64,000 nucleotides of DNA from DATFVJ01 sp963851085 (GTDB taxonomy: Bacteria; Actinomycetota; Actinomycetes; Streptosporangiales; Streptosporangiaceae). The notes under the pieces are model-generated. The model did not search any database and was not told where the DNA came from. It saw only the letters and a program-made list of their open reading frames with translations. This document shows, piece after piece, positions 9,184 through 18,038 of the stretch (positions are counted from its first letter, which is position 1; every line of letters starts with the position of its first letter). Both the position numbers and the translations under genes were made by a program. Where the stretch lies: assembly GCA_963851085.1 (NCBI GenBank), contig CAWKNX010000021.1, positions 119,830-183,829 of the forward strand. Direction: 5' to 3'.

Positions 9184-9204
9184 GGCCCTGACCTGGCCAG
9201 GGCC
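9184..9204. terminator. Possible weak terminator hairpin
   Basis: GGCCCTG (9184-9190) and CAGGGCC (9198-9204) can pair around a 7-nt loop, 35 bp after the DUF2079 stop. There is no U-run. It could end transcription before the acyl-CoA ligase gene at 9411; position is the main evidence. Confidence 0.3.
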
Positions 9205-9410
9205 AGGCCTGCCAGGCGCCGGCCGTCGGCGCAGCGCCACTGGTACACGTTTCACACGGGGGCCGAACCGATCGTCCCTCCGAGACTTTACGCCCCATCG
9301 CATTACTAGAACAGGTTTCAGTACGAGGCCCCAGCCCGGCCGCGGGGAGTGCGCCGCACTATGTGCGTCTGGTAAGTATGTGATTACCGTGCTACGGGCG
9401 GGAGGGGCGG

Positions 9411-10991
9411 ATGACGGCGCAGGATATTGGCGTGGCCGATGACGTCTGGGCGGCCGGGCGTTGTTTCTTCGAGATCGCGGCGGCCGATCCGGCCCGGCTT
9501 GCCATCATCGACCCTGGCGGCGGCGCCGTCACCTACGGCGGTCTGCTCGCGCGCGTCAACCAGCTCTCCCACGGCCTGCTCGAGGTGGGGCTGCGGCCGC
9601 GTGACACGCTCGCCTCGGTGCTCGGTAACGGCGTGGACTTCCTTGTGCTCCAGCTGGCGTGCAGCCAGCTCGGGATCGTGCTGGTGCCGGTCAACTGGCA
9701 CTTCACCGTGCCGGAGATCAGCTACCTGCTGCGCGACAGCGGCGCGAGTGCCGTCGTGGCAGGGGCGGAACACGCGGCCACCGCGGCCGCGGCGGCGCAG
9801 GCCGCCGGACTGCCAGCGCAGCGCCTGTACGCCGTTCCCGAGGCACCGGGACTGCGGCCGCTGTCCGATCTGGTGGCCGGCCAGCCGGACACACGACCGG
9901 ACGGGCGTGCGTTCTCGCACCCGATGCTCTACACATCGGGCACGACCGGCCGCCCCAAGGGCGTCGCGCGAGCGGTGCTCGAGACCGACCCGGACGGGGT
10001 CTACGCGCTCATCGCCGCCGCGCTTGCCGACGTGCTCGGCCTGGAGCCAGGCAGCGGCGTGCATCTGGTCACCGCGCCGATGTACCACGCCTCGCCTGGC
10101 ACGCACGCGGTATACGCGCTTCACCTCGGGCACACCGTGGTGATCAGCCCGAAGTTCGACGGCGTGACAGCGCTCGAACTGGTGCGGCGCTACGGGGTGA
10201 CGAACACGTTCATGGTGCCCACCATGTTCCACCGGCTGCTCGCCCTGCCGGAGGAGACGCGGGCCGCCGCCGACACCTCGACACTGCGCCAGGTCATGCA
10301 CGCGGCGGCCGCCTGCCCGGTGGCGGACAAGCACAAGATGATCGACTGGCTGGGCCCGGTGCTTGTCGAATACTACGGCTCGACGGAGAGCGCGATCCTG
10401 GTGGCCGCGGACTCGCATGAGTGGCTCGCCCATCCGGGTACGGTGGGCCGCCCGGTGCTCGGCATCGACGTCAAGATTCTCGACGACGAGGGCAACGACA
10501 TGCCGCCGGGCACGCCCGGCATGATCTACGCGAGCGTGGCCTCGGCATTCGAATACCACAAGGACGCCGTCAAGACCGAGGCCAGCAGGCGTGGCGGGTA
10601 CTACACGCCAGGCGACATCGGATACCTGGACGCCGACGGCTACCTGTACCTGTGCGACAGGCGTTCCGATCTGATCATTTCTGGCGGGGTCAATATCTAC
10701 CCCGCGGAGGTTGAGGCGGTCCTGTTCGAACATCCAGCGGTCGCGGACGCCGTGGTGTTCGGCGTCCCCGACCCCGAGTGGGGACACCGGGTCACCGCGC
10801 TCGTCCAGCCCGCCGAAGGCGTGCCGCCGTCCGACGAGCTCGCGACCGCCATCCTGGGCCACTGCGACGGCCGGCTGGCGCGCTTCAAGCATCCAAGGAC
10901 GCTCGAATTCCGCGCGATGCTGCCCCGCACGCCAACCGGCAAGCTGAGCCGCTCGCGTATGCGCGAGGAGTATCTGCGAGGCCGCCCGTAG
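9411..10991 (+). CDS. Fatty acid/aryl-CoA ligase (AMP-binding)
   Basis: Complete 526-residue ANL-superfamily acyl-CoA synthetase. It activates a carboxylic acid as acyl-AMP and transfers it to CoA in the cytoplasm. Motifs in order: YTSGTTGRPKGVAR (P-loop, about residue 176), YYGSTES, YTPGDIGYLDADGYLYLCDR, and the C-terminal catalytic lysine in PRTPTGKLSRSRMREEYL. The N-terminus lacks extra domains. ATG 9411 has a strong ribosome-binding site (GGGAGGGG). It resembles long-chain or steroid/aromatic-acid FadD-type ligases of actinobacteria; the substrate cannot be read from sequence. It is convergent with the MMPL transporter, with about 45 bp between the stops. Confidence 0.88.
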   Translation: MTAQDIGVADDVWAAGRCFFEIAAADPARLAIIDPGGGAVTYGGLLARVNQLSHGLLEVGLRPRDTLASVLGNGVDFLVLQLACSQLGIVLVPVNWHFTVPEISYLLRDSGASAVVAGAEHAATAAAAAQAAGLPAQRLYAVPEAPGLRPLSDLVAGQPDTRPDGRAFSHPMLYTSGTTGRPKGVARAVLETDPDGVYALIAAALADVLGLEPGSGVHLVTAPMYHASPGTHAVYALHLGHTVVISPKFDGVTALELVRRYGVTNTFMVPTMFHRLLALPEETRAAADTSTLRQVMHAAAACPVADKHKMIDWLGPVLVEYYGSTESAILVAADSHEWLAHPGTVGRPVLGIDVKILDDEGNDMPPGTPGMIYASVASAFEYHKDAVKTEASRRGGYYTPGDIGYLDADGYLYLCDRRSDLIISGGVNIYPAEVEAVLFEHPAVADAVVFGVPDPEWGHRVTALVQPAEGVPPSDELATAILGHCDGRLARFKHPRTLEFRAMLPRTPTGKLSRSRMREEYLRGRP

Positions 10992-11037
10992 ATACTCCGG
11001 GCCGCTGGCGGGACCTCGGTATGCGGGCGTCCCCGCG

Positions 11038-13515
11038 TCAGGGGCGTCCCTGGGCCCCTTCCGCTGCGACCGGTTCGCCGGTGGCCAGGCCAGCGGGGCC
11101 GCTGGTGATCTGGCGGTCTTTCCTGCTCATCCTGGACGGCCACCAGTTCCACCGGCCGAGCAGCACCACCGTGGAGGGCACGAGCAGGGTGCGCACGAGG
11201 AACGTGTCCATCAAGATGCCGAGTGCGAGGCCGAGGCCGATGTCGCGGACCTGGTTGCCGCCCGATCCGCGGCCCGCGACCACTGTGAGCACGATGAAGG
11301 TACCCGCGAGCACCAGCCCGGCGGAGGTCACAGTGGTCCCAGTGGCGCTTATCGCGCGCGTGACGGCATCGCCGAGCGGCCGCTGGCGTGCCTCTTCGCG
11401 GATGCGGGTCATGACGAGAATGTTGTAGTCCTCGCCGAGGGCGAGCAGGAAGATGAACATCAGGAACGGCAGGAAGAACGTCAGCCCGCTTTCACCGCCG
11501 ATCTTGATGAACAGCAGGACCGCGAGGCCCAGTGCGGCGAAGTACGAAAGCGCGACCGAGGCGATCAGGTACAGCGGGGCGACCAGGCTGCGCATCACCA
11601 GGGCGAGCAGGATGCCGATAGCCACGATCGCGATCGGGATGACCCTCGCGAGGTCGCTGTTGGAGATGGTGCTGATGTCGTAGAGCGCGGGTGCCTCGCC
11701 GGCCACCCCGGAGTCGGCCGCGCCGATGGACTTGGCGATAGCGGTGGTTGCTGTGCGGATCGAAGGGACCGCGTTCATGGCCGCCGTCGTGCTCGGGTCG
11801 CCGGCCTTCAGCCCGGTGGAGTACTGCACGGTCGTCCCGTCCGGGCTGACATAGGTGGCGGTGGCGCGATAGGCCTGGTAGGCGGCCGGCGACACGCTGG
11901 TCCCCGCAGGTGGCACCGTCGGCAGCGCCTTGGCCGGGCCGAGCGCCGCGTGCAGCGCGGTGAACTGCGCCGGGGTCAGCGGGGTGCCGCCCGGGTTGAG
12001 TGGCCCGGTCACCTGGGTGAACAAGCCGCTGGCCCGGAGCTTGCTGGTGCCTGTGGCCAGCGGCTCCGGATTCTGCCAGACGGGCGTGTCAAAGCGGAAG
12101 ATCACGTTGGTCGGGTTTGCCGACGACTGCGGGAAGTGCTGCGCGAGCAGTGCGGTACCGGCGGCGGAATCGCTGCCCGCGGGCGGGCTCGTGTTGCCGC
12201 CGAAGCCTGCCGCGGCGTAACCGAGCACGCCGAACGCGAGCGCGCCGAAGAAGACGAGGCCGGCCACGAGCGTCGGCACGGGGCGCCGGACGATGCGCCC
12301 GGCTATCCGTCCCCAGGTGCCGGTCTTGCCGGCGCCCTGGATGTCCCACGGCAGCAGCTTCGGCCGGCCGAAGATGGCGCGGAAGATCGTGCGCTTGATC
12401 CCGAGCAGCGACAGCCGGACGGAAAGCAGCGCTGGCAGCAGCGTGAGCCCGGCAACGAGCATCACGGCGATGCCGATCGCGAGTGGCACGCCAAGGTTGG
12501 AGTAGAAGGAGAAGGTCGCCGCGAGCAGGGTGAGCAGCGCCGCGATGACGGTGGCGGCAGAGAAGGTGATCGCCTCGCCGACCTTGGTAACCGACTTGAC
12601 GATCGCCGCTCTCGCCGGGCCTCTGGCGTGCATCAGGTGGCCGAGCGAGACGCCGAGCAGGTTACCTGGGCCGGTCGTCTCGTCTCCGGTGTCGCGATGG
12701 CCGGCGGCGCGCAGCTCCTCGCGATTCCGGAACACCAGGAACAGCCCGTAGTCGGTGCCGGCACCGAGCACGAGCACGATCAGCAGTAGCTGGGCGATCG
12801 GGGAGACCTGCAGGCCGTGCTGCCCGGCGAGGCCCACCAGCGGGCCGGCGATGACGACCGAGATCAGGGCGGGGATGAGCGTCGTGAGTGCCAGCGTCAG
12901 CGACCGGAAGATCAGCACCAGCAGCAGGATGATGAACAGCGCGGTAAAGTCCTGCACCTGATTGCCCTGGTTGCCGGACGCTTTCTGCTGGTCGACCTGG
13001 GTGGCGAGGGCACCAGCCACGTGTGCCTGCAGCCCGGCGGGGAGCCCGGCCTGGGCGATCTTGGCCCGCACCGCATTGACCAGGATGGTCGTCGGGTCGT
13101 TTTTGCCGCCGCCGCCACCGCCGTTGAACGTGGCCAGGACCACGAGCTGCTCCGCGTGGCCGTCCGCGGAACGGCCGAGGTCCTGGACCCGGCGGACCGT
13201 GGCGACCGTGCCGAGCTGACCCTGAAGCCGGCTGATCGCCGATACGTCGGCCGTGGTCAGCGGCGCGCTGGCCCGGGCGACCACTACCGGCAGCGGCTGC
13301 AGGTTTGTCGTGCCGAACGGTGCGGCGAGCGCCGCCGCGCGCTCGGTGCCCGAGCTTGCGGGCAGGAACTTGGAGTTGTCGTTCTGGGTCACGCTCGATA
13401 GCGAGGGCAGGTACGTGACGGCCGCGAACGCCCCCACCAACCAGACCAGTATCACGAGCCAACGGAACCTGACCGCAAGGCGCCCGATCGCGCTGAAGAC
13501 CGTGTCGACATGCAC
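11038..13515 (-). CDS. MMPL-family RND transporter
   Basis: An 825-residue inner-membrane transporter with the duplicated 6-TM layout of MMPL proteins, which export lipids or other amphiphiles using the proton gradient. The first helix is FRWLVILVWLVGAFAAVTYL, followed by the first porter domain. A TM block carries GAGTDYGLFLVFRNREE; the second half repeats the plan with LALGEDYNILVMTRIREEAR. These paired Asp-Tyr motifs are the proton-relay residues of the family. The C-terminal tail is basic and short. The start codon is followed by a conserved FSAIGRLAVRF. A tandem GC-rich repeat occupies the upstream region. A second, truncated MMPL copy lies at 29.6-29.9 kb. Confidence 0.92.
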   Translation of the reverse strand: MHVDTVFSAIGRLAVRFRWLVILVWLVGAFAAVTYLPSLSSVTQNDNSKFLPASSGTERAAALAAPFGTTNLQPLPVVVARASAPLTTADVSAISRLQGQLGTVATVRRVQDLGRSADGHAEQLVVLATFNGGGGGGKNDPTTILVNAVRAKIAQAGLPAGLQAHVAGALATQVDQQKASGNQGNQVQDFTALFIILLLVLIFRSLTLALTTLIPALISVVIAGPLVGLAGQHGLQVSPIAQLLLIVLVLGAGTDYGLFLVFRNREELRAAGHRDTGDETTGPGNLLGVSLGHLMHARGPARAAIVKSVTKVGEAITFSAATVIAALLTLLAATFSFYSNLGVPLAIGIAVMLVAGLTLLPALLSVRLSLLGIKRTIFRAIFGRPKLLPWDIQGAGKTGTWGRIAGRIVRRPVPTLVAGLVFFGALAFGVLGYAAAGFGGNTSPPAGSDSAAGTALLAQHFPQSSANPTNVIFRFDTPVWQNPEPLATGTSKLRASGLFTQVTGPLNPGGTPLTPAQFTALHAALGPAKALPTVPPAGTSVSPAAYQAYRATATYVSPDGTTVQYSTGLKAGDPSTTAAMNAVPSIRTATTAIAKSIGAADSGVAGEAPALYDISTISNSDLARVIPIAIVAIGILLALVMRSLVAPLYLIASVALSYFAALGLAVLLFIKIGGESGLTFFLPFLMFIFLLALGEDYNILVMTRIREEARQRPLGDAVTRAISATGTTVTSAGLVLAGTFIVLTVVAGRGSGGNQVRDIGLGLALGILMDTFLVRTLLVPSTVVLLGRWNWWPSRMSRKDRQITSGPAGLATGEPVAAEGAQGRP

Positions 13516-13589
13516 GCGCCGACCTTATGCGATCCGGATGAATGCGCGTATTCAAGCCTCAGCCGTTTCTCAGGTTCCGCGGAGCCGGC

Positions 13590-13745
13590 CCCGGGGCTGG
13601 CGGCGGGGTGTTCCGGGGAGTCGCCTTGGGGCTGGCGGCGGGGTTCCACGGGGTCGCCCCCCGGGCTGGCGGCGGGGTTCCACGGGGTCGCCCCCCGGGC
13701 TGGCGGCGGGGGGTTCCGGGGGGTCGCCCCCCGGGCTAGCAAGCG
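13590..13745. repeat. Tandem 34-36-bp GC-rich repeat
   Basis: About four and a half units, starting at successive GCTGGCGGCGGGG (or GCTAG) positions 13596, 13631, 13665, 13699 and 13735. Each unit holds GGGTTCC followed by a GGGTCGCCCCCCGGGC palindromic core. It lies between the divergent MMPL gene and the small membrane protein. The core matches the palindromes at 23.1, 38.1, 44.9, 49.8-50.1 and 58.2 kb. Open frames read through it on both strands but look like shadows. The sequence immediately upstream of 13837 contains an RBS and no other gene. Confidence 0.85.
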
Positions 13746-13836
13746 AGGATCGATACAAAAAGGTCACGTCGGAGTAACGGGCCACGCTGGGAACCGATCT
13801 GCCCGATACTGGAGGCCATCCGGAGGTGATGATGTG

Positions 13837-14307
13837 ATGCGGCACCTGTTCGGGCTCATTGCGGGAATCGTCGTGACAGCGGTGCTTTTCTTCGGCGGCG
13901 GATGGGGCTACCACCGGCTCTCCACCCTGGTGAGCGCCACGAATCCGCACCTGACCGGCACCCGTGGGCTGACCTCGATCGGCGCTTTGGCCGCGACCGG
14001 CCTGTTGATCGGCATCCTGCTGGCCGTGCCCAGGGTCTCGCCCATCGCGACGGCTCTGCCAGGCGTGGTGGCGCTCGCCGCCACCGCACTCTATGTCGCG
14101 AGTCCCAGCCGCGCGCTGCGCCTGATGCCGATGAAGACCAGCAACTTCGGCCTCGGCGCGCACATACTGCTCGCGACGGGCATCTACGCGCTCATCGGCG
14201 CGGCCATGATCGTCCCGTTGTTCGTGCCGTCCCGGTGGCGCAAACGCCCGGTCGGCGAGGACGAAGAAACCATCGGTATGGCGGCGGTGTCGAGCTACCT
14301 GTCCTGA
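13837..14307 (+). CDS. Four-helix membrane protein of unknown function
   Basis: A 156-residue protein starting at ATG 13837 with GGAGG about 10 nt upstream; the open frame extends upstream only through the repeat array and is not credible there. Four hydrophobic helices are visible: residues 3-25 (LFGLIAGIVVTAVLFFGGGW), about 47-66, 70-92 and 108-130. The tail is charged (RKRPVGEDEET). I do not recognise the family, though similar small four-helix proteins are common in actinobacteria. It is followed after about 125 bp by the esterase gene on the same strand. Confidence 0.7.
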   Translation: MRHLFGLIAGIVVTAVLFFGGGWGYHRLSTLVSATNPHLTGTRGLTSIGALAATGLLIGILLAVPRVSPIATALPGVVALAATALYVASPSRALRLMPMKTSNFGLGAHILLATGIYALIGAAMIVPLFVPSRWRKRPVGEDEETIGMAAVSSYLS

Positions 14308-14432
14308 CCCGTGATGCCAGTTGCCCGCGGCGTGATGGTTGTGTAACGCTCCGGCAGAAGTCTTCAACGTAGAGTGACAACTCGGGTACGATTCGTGATT
14401 AGGGATTGTCGCTACGTGGAGACGCGAGGAGA

Positions 14433-16103
14433 GTGCCGGCAGCGGCGTACACCGGGATGGGCCTGACTAGCGCCTCGTTCGACGCGGTGATGGTGGCCGC
14501 AGCGGTTCTCGCCGCAGCCGCGACGCTCCTGCTGTGGAACCGCATCCCCGATCCCGTACCCGCACGCATCGCCGCGCGTATTGGGCTCCTGCTCGTCGGG
14601 CAGGCGCTGGCATCCTGCGCCCTGCTCGTCACGATCAACATCGCCTATGGCGGATTCTTCGTGTCCTGGCAGGATCTGCTCGGCGACCAGAGCACCGCGG
14701 GAGCGCATTTCGCGGGGCAGTCGGGGGAGGCAGGGCTGGTATCTGGCGGGCAGGTATCTGGGGGGCAGGGTGCGGGCATGAACGCGGCCGTGGTTCCTGC
14801 CGGGCCGCCGGTGCCTGTGGCGCCACCCGCGCCCGGGGCCACACCGCTGCCGGGAAGCCCGGCCGTGCCCGGCGGCCGGGCGGGTCGCGGCGGTGGGCCG
14901 GGCGGGTCCGGTGGGCCGGGTAAGACCAGTGGGCCCGGCTGGGTCCGTGAGCCGGGGCTGGCCTGCGGGGCAGGGTGGCCCGCCAGGTCTGCCCGTGCGG
15001 CGAGCGCCGGCCGTGCCCGTACCGCGGCCTTTGCCTTCTGCCGCGGCCGCCCCCACGGCACCGGGCGAAGCAGGGGTACGGGGCCGAACCGGGGCACGGA
15101 AGGGGCGGCGATGCCGAGCGCGCTGGCCTCCCCAGCCAGGCACCGCGCACCGGTGGTGCCGGGAGCGCCGCCGGTCGTGCCCGTGCGATGGGGGTCCGCA
15201 CGGTCAGGTGCGCACACCGCCGGTGACGGCACGTCGGCAGGGGGACGCCAGCGTTTCGTCCCGGCCGGCTATGGCGGTTTCGTGCGGACAACGCTTACCG
15301 GGCCGGTGTCGCAAATCCGCGCCCAGGTGTACGTCTGGACGCCGCCGCAATACGCGGCGAAGCGGCAGGATCGCTTTCCCGTGCTCGAACTCCTGCACGG
15401 CGTGCCGGACTCGCCTGGTGGCTGGATGCTTGCGATGCACGTGGCCGCCCATCTCATGGCGGCGATCGCGACAGGAAAGGTGCACCCCTACATCCTCGTG
15501 GTCCCTGAGATCACGCCGTTCGGTGACAGGTCCGCGCCTTGGGACAACCAGGAGTGCAGCAACGTGCCTGGCGACGCCGACGTCGCGACCTGGATCACTC
15601 ATGACGTCAGGGGCATGGTGCTGAAGTATTTCCGCGCGGTCTCCGCCGCGGACGGCTGGGGGCTGATGGGGTATTCCACCGGCGGGTTCTGCGCGGCCAA
15701 GCTGGTGCTTCAGTACCCGGGCCTGTACCACGCGGCGGTGTCGCTTTCCGGCTACTACACACCCGAGTCCAGGCTTCTGACCTACGATCGCACGCTGGCC
15801 AGGCAGAACAGTCCGCTGTGGATGATCGGTCACGACCGCACGCCCGCGGTCTCGCTGCTGATGACCGCGAGCGGTCAGGACCGGGTCGACCCGCCGTCCG
15901 AGCCGCAGCAGATGATCCAGGCGGCAACGGCCAACCCGCTGTCCCGCGCCACGGCGGTTGCGTCGTTCGTCGCGCCGGCGGGCGGCGGCCACAACCAGGG
16001 CGCGTGGGAGAAGATGCTGCCGACCGCGTTCACCTGGCTGTCGCAGCGGCTTTCCGGCCCGGTGCCCGCGGCGGCGCCCCGGCGAGCGGGCCGCGTGCCA
16101 TGA
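14433..16103 (+). CDS. Membrane-anchored esterase (EstD/mycolyltransferase-like fold)
   Basis: The N-terminus (about residues 8-75 from GTG 14433) has two hydrophobic helices and the motif ITINIAYGGFF-like NIAYGGFFVSWQDLLG. A long Gly/Pro/Ala-rich, low-complexity linker follows (about 80-270). The C-terminal 280 residues are an alpha/beta hydrolase of the PF00756 esterase type: ELLHGVPDSPGGW oxyanion strand, nucleophile Ser in GYSTGGF, acid near GQDRVDP and His in GGGHNQGAW. The enzyme probably hydrolyses or transfers acyl esters outside the membrane. The start is uncertain: TTG 14406, GTG 14433 and ATG 14457 are all possible. Its stop overlaps the ATG of the next gene, which copies the N-terminal module. 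Confidence 0.75.
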   Translation: MPAAAYTGMGLTSASFDAVMVAAAVLAAAATLLLWNRIPDPVPARIAARIGLLLVGQALASCALLVTINIAYGGFFVSWQDLLGDQSTAGAHFAGQSGEAGLVSGGQVSGGQGAGMNAAVVPAGPPVPVAPPAPGATPLPGSPAVPGGRAGRGGGPGGSGGPGKTSGPGWVREPGLACGAGWPARSARAASAGRARTAAFAFCRGRPHGTGRSRGTGPNRGTEGAAMPSALASPARHRAPVVPGAPPVVPVRWGSARSGAHTAGDGTSAGGRQRFVPAGYGGFVRTTLTGPVSQIRAQVYVWTPPQYAAKRQDRFPVLELLHGVPDSPGGWMLAMHVAAHLMAAIATGKVHPYILVVPEITPFGDRSAPWDNQECSNVPGDADVATWITHDVRGMVLKYFRAVSAADGWGLMGYSTGGFCAAKLVLQYPGLYHAAVSLSGYYTPESRLLTYDRTLARQNSPLWMIGHDRTPAVSLLMTASGQDRVDPPSEPQQMIQAATANPLSRATAVASFVAPAGGGHNQGAWEKMLPTAFTWLSQRLSGPVPAAAPRRAGRVP

Positions 16104-16342
16104 CCCTCACAAGCTCCGCGTTCCGTGCCCTGACCATCGCGGCGGCGGCCGGGGGCACGGTAATCACCGCGGCGCTGTGGAACCGGGTCCGCGGCGGTCG
16201 CGGGATCCGGCTGCTGAGCCGGCTCGGGCTGCTCGTGCTCAGTTACAGCCTGACCGCGATCGCGGTGCTTGTCTCGATCAATATCGCCTATGGCGGCCTG
16301 ATCTCGACCTGGGGTGATCTGCTCGACAACCTGCGCCCGTGA
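16100..16342 (+). CDS. Small membrane protein paralogous to the esterase N-terminus
   Basis: An 80-residue protein whose ATG overlaps the esterase stop (ATGA), so it is translationally coupled. Two hydrophobic helices (about 10-27 and 41-62) end in SINIAYGGLISTWGDLLDN. This is clearly homologous to the first 75 residues of the esterase just upstream (TINIAYGGFFVSWQDLLGD; both also share LTS..F, A.LWNR and a central LGLLV/IGLLL helix). It looks like a duplicated membrane module kept as a free subunit. I know no function; a dimerisation or assembly partner of the esterase is a reasonable inference. Confidence 0.75.
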   Translation: MTLTSSAFRALTIAAAAGGTVITAALWNRVRGGRGIRLLSRLGLLVLSYSLTAIAVLVSINIAYGGLISTWGDLLDNLRP

Positions 16343-16383
16343 CCGCCGGGGCCCCGGCCCGCCCGACCTGATGGGCCGGGGTA

Positions 16384-16460
16384 AGAGCCTCCTTAAGAAC
16401 CTTATGCTCTCCACCGCCTGGCTCGCCGCTCGCGACGAGCGAGGGTTCTTAACAGGCTCT
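16384..16460. terminator. Long inverted repeat, possible terminator
   Basis: AGAGCCT (16384-16390) plus TTAAGAACC (16393-16401) pair with GGTTCTTAA (16444-16452) plus AGGCTCT (16454-16460), giving a 16-bp stem with a small internal bulge and a loop of about 42 nt. It lies between convergent genes (small membrane protein and isocitrate lyase), so a bidirectional terminator or a mobile-element end are both possible. Confidence 0.45.
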
Positions 16461-16525
16461 GAAAATGCCGGGGCGGGAGAGCACCGCACCGCCCTCCCGC
16501 CCCGGCCACGACCGGTCACAGTCCC

Positions 16526-17855
16526 TCAGTGAGCCTCGAAGAACTGCTCGTCCTCGGTAGAGCCCGTCAGTGCCACCGTTGACGAGTTAGGCGTGATCGC
16601 CGTGTTGACCAGGTCGAAATATCCGGTGCCGACTTCGCGCTGGTGCTTGGTCGCTGTGTAACCCGCGCGCTCGGCGGCGAACTCGGCGTCCTGCAGCCGC
16701 ACGTAGGCCGGCATGCCCTCCTCGGCGTAGCCGCGGGCCAGGTCGAACATGGAGTAGTTGAGCGCGTGGAATCCGGCGAGGGTGATGAACTGGAACTTGT
16801 ACCCCATGTGGCCAAGTTCCCGCTGGAACTTGCCGATCGTGCCGTCGTCCAGGTCCCTGCGCCAGTTGAACGATGGTGAGCAGTTGTACGCGAGCAGCTG
16901 GTCCGGGAACTTCGCCTTGATCGCCTCGGCGAAGTCGCGGGCCACCTCGAGATCCGGCGTCGAGGTCTCCATCCAGAGCAGATCCGAGTACGGCGCGTAG
17001 GCGAGGCCGCGCGCGATGCACGCCTCGATCCCGCTGCGCACCCGGAAGAAGCCCTCCGCGGTCCGCTCGCCGGTGGTGAAGCGACGGTCCCGCTCGTCCA
17101 CATCACTCGTCACAAGCCTGGCGGACTGCGCGTCGGTGCGCGCGATGACGATGGAGGGCACCCCGCACACGTCGGCAGCCAGCCGGGCGGCGCTCAGCGT
17201 CCGGATGTGCTGCCCGGTCGGGATGAGAACCTTCCCGCCGAGATGGCCGCACTTCTTCTCCGACGCGAGCTGGTCCTCCCAGTGCACTGCCGCCGCTCCG
17301 GCCGCGATCATCGCCTTCATCAGCTCAAAAGCGTTCAGGACGCCACCGAACCCGGCTTCGGCGTCGGCGACGATCGGCGCCAGCCAGTACGGCGAGTCCG
17401 CGGCCTTGCCCTCGGACCAGGTGATCTGGTCCGCGCGCAGCAGCGCGTTGTTGATGCGCCGCACGACCTGCGGCACCGAGTTGGCCGGGTACAGGCTCTG
17501 ATCGGGGTAGGTCTGCCCGGCCATGTTCGCGTCGGCGGCGACCTGCCATCCGGACAAGTAGATGGCCTTGAGCCCGGCGCGCACCTGCTGCACCGCCTGG
17601 TTGCCGGTAAATGCACCAAGTGAGTGGACGTAGTCCTCCTCGTGCAGCAGCTGCCAGAGGCGCTCCGCGCCGAGGCGCGCAAGCGTGTGCTCCTCCAACG
17701 GTGCCCCGCAGCTTGATGACGTCCTCGGCGGTGAATGTCCGCTCCGTGTTGTGCCAGCGGGGATCGGACCGCCACTGCTCCCTGAGCTGTGCGGCTTGCT
17801 CGGCAAACCGGCCGGTGGAGTCTGTGCCCTCGAGGCGACGATCGCTGGATGCCAT
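16526..17855 (-). CDS. aceA: Isocitrate lyase, frameshifted near its N-terminus
   Basis: Glyoxylate-shunt enzyme splitting isocitrate into glyoxylate and succinate. The first 53 residues (from ATG 17855, MASSDRRLEGTDSTG to KLRGTV) are in one frame; the rest, from EEHTLARLGAERLWQLLHEE to the end, is in another. The join is at about 17695-17705, where a 1-2 nt indel restores the usual sequence. Catalytic features are intact: WEDQLASEKKCGHLGGK with the active-site Cys, and NCSPSFNW. Total length of about 440 residues is normal for actinobacterial Icl1. The gene is divergent from a RamB-like regulator, the same arrangement as icl1/ramB in mycobacteria. Whether the break is real or a sequence error is unresolved. 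Confidence 0.9.
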
Positions 17856-17884
17856 TTTGATCAACACTGCCTTCTGTGTCGCCC

Positions 17885-18038
17885 CCTGGGTCGGTACCTC
17901 CGAGTCTGGGCGATTCTGAGGGCTGGAACCAAGGACAACAGTGTGAAAGAACTTACAAATTAATTGTATCATCAACCTATGAAGGATTTCTTTGTGGAAA
18001 AAACTTCATCTTTGACAGATCTCCATGGTCTAGACCTT
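17885..18038. promoter_or_regulatory. AT-rich divergent promoter region, aceA-ramB
   Basis: This is the most AT-rich stretch nearby (for example TTACAAATTAATTGTATCA around 17952-17970), between the divergent isocitrate lyase and RamB-like genes. RamB proteins bind AAA-TTTGC-AA type sites at icl and their own promoters. ACTTACAAA and AAAACTTC are loosely similar, but I find no convincing full match. Confidence 0.4.

Noticed and set aside
9384..10892. 502-codon minus-strand frame opposite the acyl-CoA ligase
   Set aside because: Shadow frame of a high-G+C gene; the plus strand has all ligase motifs and a good ribosome-binding site.
17952..18037. RamB binding box and a TTGACA promoter inside the ramB leader
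   Set aside because: Only partial matches to the RamB consensus, and TTGACA at 18012 has no good -10 element at the right distance.
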